Assembly: GCA_900556695.1 (NCBI GenBank)
Contig: USQA01000055.1
Span: forward strand, 1 to 7,822
Origin: an uncultured Clostridium sp.
GTDB lineage: Bacteria > Bacillota > Clostridia > TANB77 > CAG-508
Direction: 5' to 3'
Length of the DNA stretch: 7,822 nt
Positions 6,781 through 7,822 of the stretch are shown here, in pieces (the stretch's first letter is position 1; every line of letters begins with the position of its first letter). The notes under the pieces were generated by a model. It had not been told where the DNA came from. It worked only from the letters and a program-made list of their open reading frames with translations, and searched no databases. A program made the translations under genes and the position numbers.

Positions 6781-6820
6781 TTAAAAGAGTGCCTAAAATA
6801 TAAAATAAATATTTAATATC

Positions 6821-6850
6821 TTTTCATTTATATTATTTATATGATATACT
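6821..6850 (+). promoter_or_regulatory. Promoter of the deoxyribosyltransferase-like gene and transporter
   Basis: TATACT at 6845-6850, preceded by TGA (TATGATATACT at 6840-6850), is an extended -10. TTTTCA at 6821-6826 is a weak -35 at spacing 18. A start near 6857 would give a leader of about 20 bases, leaving just enough room for the AAGGAG at 6865-6870. No terminator is seen before the transporter gene, so both genes probably depend on it. The AT-rich stretch from 6781 to 6820 shows nothing else I can support. Confidence 0.5.
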
Positions 6851-6877
6851 TATACAAATAATATAAGGAGAATACAA

Positions 6878-7336
6878 ATGGAGTGGAATCAGATGTTGAC
6901 AGATCAAGATTTTGAAGAAAAAAAGTTATCTGAAGATTGTAATAAAAAATATGATGTATATTTGGCAGGAACATGTAATAATTCAACATGGAGAGAAGAA
7001 TTAATAAAAAAATTTAACAAAAAAGTATCATATATAAATCCAAAAACAACTAATTGGAATCATGAAATAGAAATGAAAATGAGAAAAGAAAAACAAAAGT
7101 GTAAATATATATTATATGTGATTACAAGTGAAATGAAAGGTGTACTTGCAATAGCTAATCTAGTTGATTTAGCTAATAAATCTCCAGAGAGATTATTATT
7201 TTGCTATATAAAAGAAGGTTTTGATGAAAAATTAATTAATTCATTAGAAGAAGTGAAGTTTTTATTAAAAGAACATAATGTGAAAACTTTTGAAAATTTA
7301 GATGAAGTAGCAGAATTCATAAACAATATAGCATAA
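6878..7336 (+). CDS. Nucleoside 2-deoxyribosyltransferase-like protein, possibly with altered active site
   Basis: A 152-residue cytoplasmic protein. After about 23 charged residues comes a single Rossmann-like domain of the nucleoside 2-deoxyribosyltransferase superfamily. It shows VYLAGTCNNSTWRE at 27-40, NP at 54-55 with W60, a charged helix (about 62-75), YVITSEMKG at 80-88, and a C-terminal SLEEV...LDEVAEFI region. Family members swap bases on deoxynucleosides or hydrolyse N-glycosidic bonds. Homologues I recall carry a glutamate in the SIAEVVD segment, the likely catalytic nucleophile. Here that segment reads AIANLVD, putting N94 in its place, so the protein may be inactive, bind ligand only, or have changed chemistry. 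ATG at 6878 has AAGGAG 7 bases before it. It is followed 44 bases later, without a terminator, by the transporter gene. The fold assignment is fairly secure; substrate and activity are unknown. Confidence 0.75.
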   Translation: MEWNQMLTDQDFEEKKLSEDCNKKYDVYLAGTCNNSTWREELIKKFNKKVSYINPKTTNWNHEIEMKMRKEKQKCKYILYVITSEMKGVLAIANLVDLANKSPERLLFCYIKEGFDEKLINSLEEVKFLLKEHNVKTFENLDEVAEFINNIA

Positions 7337-7380
7337 AAAAATTAAGAAATACAATAAAAAATATATAAATAGGAGAAAAA

Positions 7381-7822
7381 ATGAAACAAGAACAAATAAA
7401 AAAATTCAATAAAGTATTTCCATGGTACTCTGGATTATCAGGAGATTTATTATTTTGGGTTGCAATAGATACATTATTTTTAACAGTTGTAAAACAATTT
7501 AATGCATCTCAAATAGTTTCTTTAACAACAGTATCATTAATGACATGTATAGCATTACAAATACCATTATTGAAAATTATCAAAAAAATAGGAAATACAA
7601 ATTCGGTAAGATTAGGTTCATTATTAATGTTAATATCAAGTATATTATTAACATTTGGTAAAAATTACATAACAATAGTAATTGGAAAAATATTTTACGA
7701 GATGGCATTTACATTTCAAAATATGATAAATGCAGTGTTAAAAAATAATTTAGAATTGCAACACACGGAAAACGAATATATAAAATATAGAACAAAAGCA
7801 AATACAATATATGCAGCTGTGA
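7381..7822 (+). CDS. Multi-pass membrane transporter, MFS-like (N-terminal part, cut by window end)
   Basis: The open frame runs from ATG 7381 off the window after 147 codons. AGGAG at 7371-7375 is 5 bases upstream. Four probable transmembrane helices are visible: about residues 17-37, 43-64, 77-93 and 95-118. The loop between helices 2 and 3 is short and basic (LKIIKKIGNTNSVRLG), where major facilitator proteins carry their motif A. The hydrophilic stretch 121-140 would be cytoplasmic. The pattern fits the N-terminal half of a 12-helix MFS exporter or importer, but no substrate can be inferred, and another polytopic family is possible until the rest is seen. It is likely co-transcribed with the deoxyribosyltransferase-like gene. 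Confidence 0.65.
   Translation, partial: MKQEQIKKFNKVFPWYSGLSGDLLFWVAIDTLFLTVVKQFNASQIVSLTTVSLMTCIALQIPLLKIIKKIGNTNSVRLGSLLMLISSILLTFGKNYITIVIGKIFYEMAFTFQNMINAVLKNNLELQHTENEYIKYRTKANTIYAAV

Overview
The window is strongly AT-rich DNA from a low-GC Gram-positive bacterium, most likely a Clostridia-like Firmicute. The evidence is purine-rich coding strands, AAA/GAA/ATA-dominated codon use, AGGAGG-type ribosome binding sites, and a tRNA with an encoded CCA end. Tryptophan is always TGG and no frame needs UGA to be read through, so the standard bacterial code fits and a Mollicute does not. The species cannot be named from this sequence. All intact genes lie on the + strand.

Positions 1-5039 look like one transcription unit driven by a promoter near 34-62. 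It holds metG (methionyl-tRNA synthetase, GTG start at 116), a membrane-anchored CE4 polysaccharide deacetylase (1744-2667), and a 779-residue coiled-coil protein I do not recognise (2700-5039). The gaps of 47 and 32 bases contain no terminator.

Positions 5040-6435 hold a secreted GH25 lysozyme with three C-terminal LysM domains (5106-6365). It is preceded by a hairpin whose 3' arm contains the lysozyme's Shine-Dalgarno sequence. A TATAAT box lies inside the 5' arm of the same hairpin. A transcript started there would lose the 5' arm and free the ribosome binding site, whereas read-through RNA from metG would keep it closed. A long stem with many G-U pairs, followed by a T-run, ends this gene.

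Positions 6454-6648 hold a single tRNA-Leu(CAA) with its own promoter and a strong terminator that could also work in reverse. Between that terminator and the next promoter is a 36-codon open stretch on the - strand that reads like the tail of a lost convergent gene.

Positions 6821-7822 start a second small operon: a nucleoside 2-deoxyribosyltransferase-like protein (6878-7336), in which the expected catalytic glutamate appears to be asparagine, and the N-terminal part of a multi-pass membrane transporter (MFS-like) cut by the window edge.

Functionally, the deacetylase and the lysozyme both act on peptidoglycan outside the membrane, so the 5' half mixes a housekeeping synthetase with wall-modifying genes. 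I see no CRISPR array, insertion sequence or phage module. The most interesting points are the regulatory hairpin before the lysozyme, the unassigned 779-residue protein, and the altered active site of the deoxyribosyltransferase homologue.
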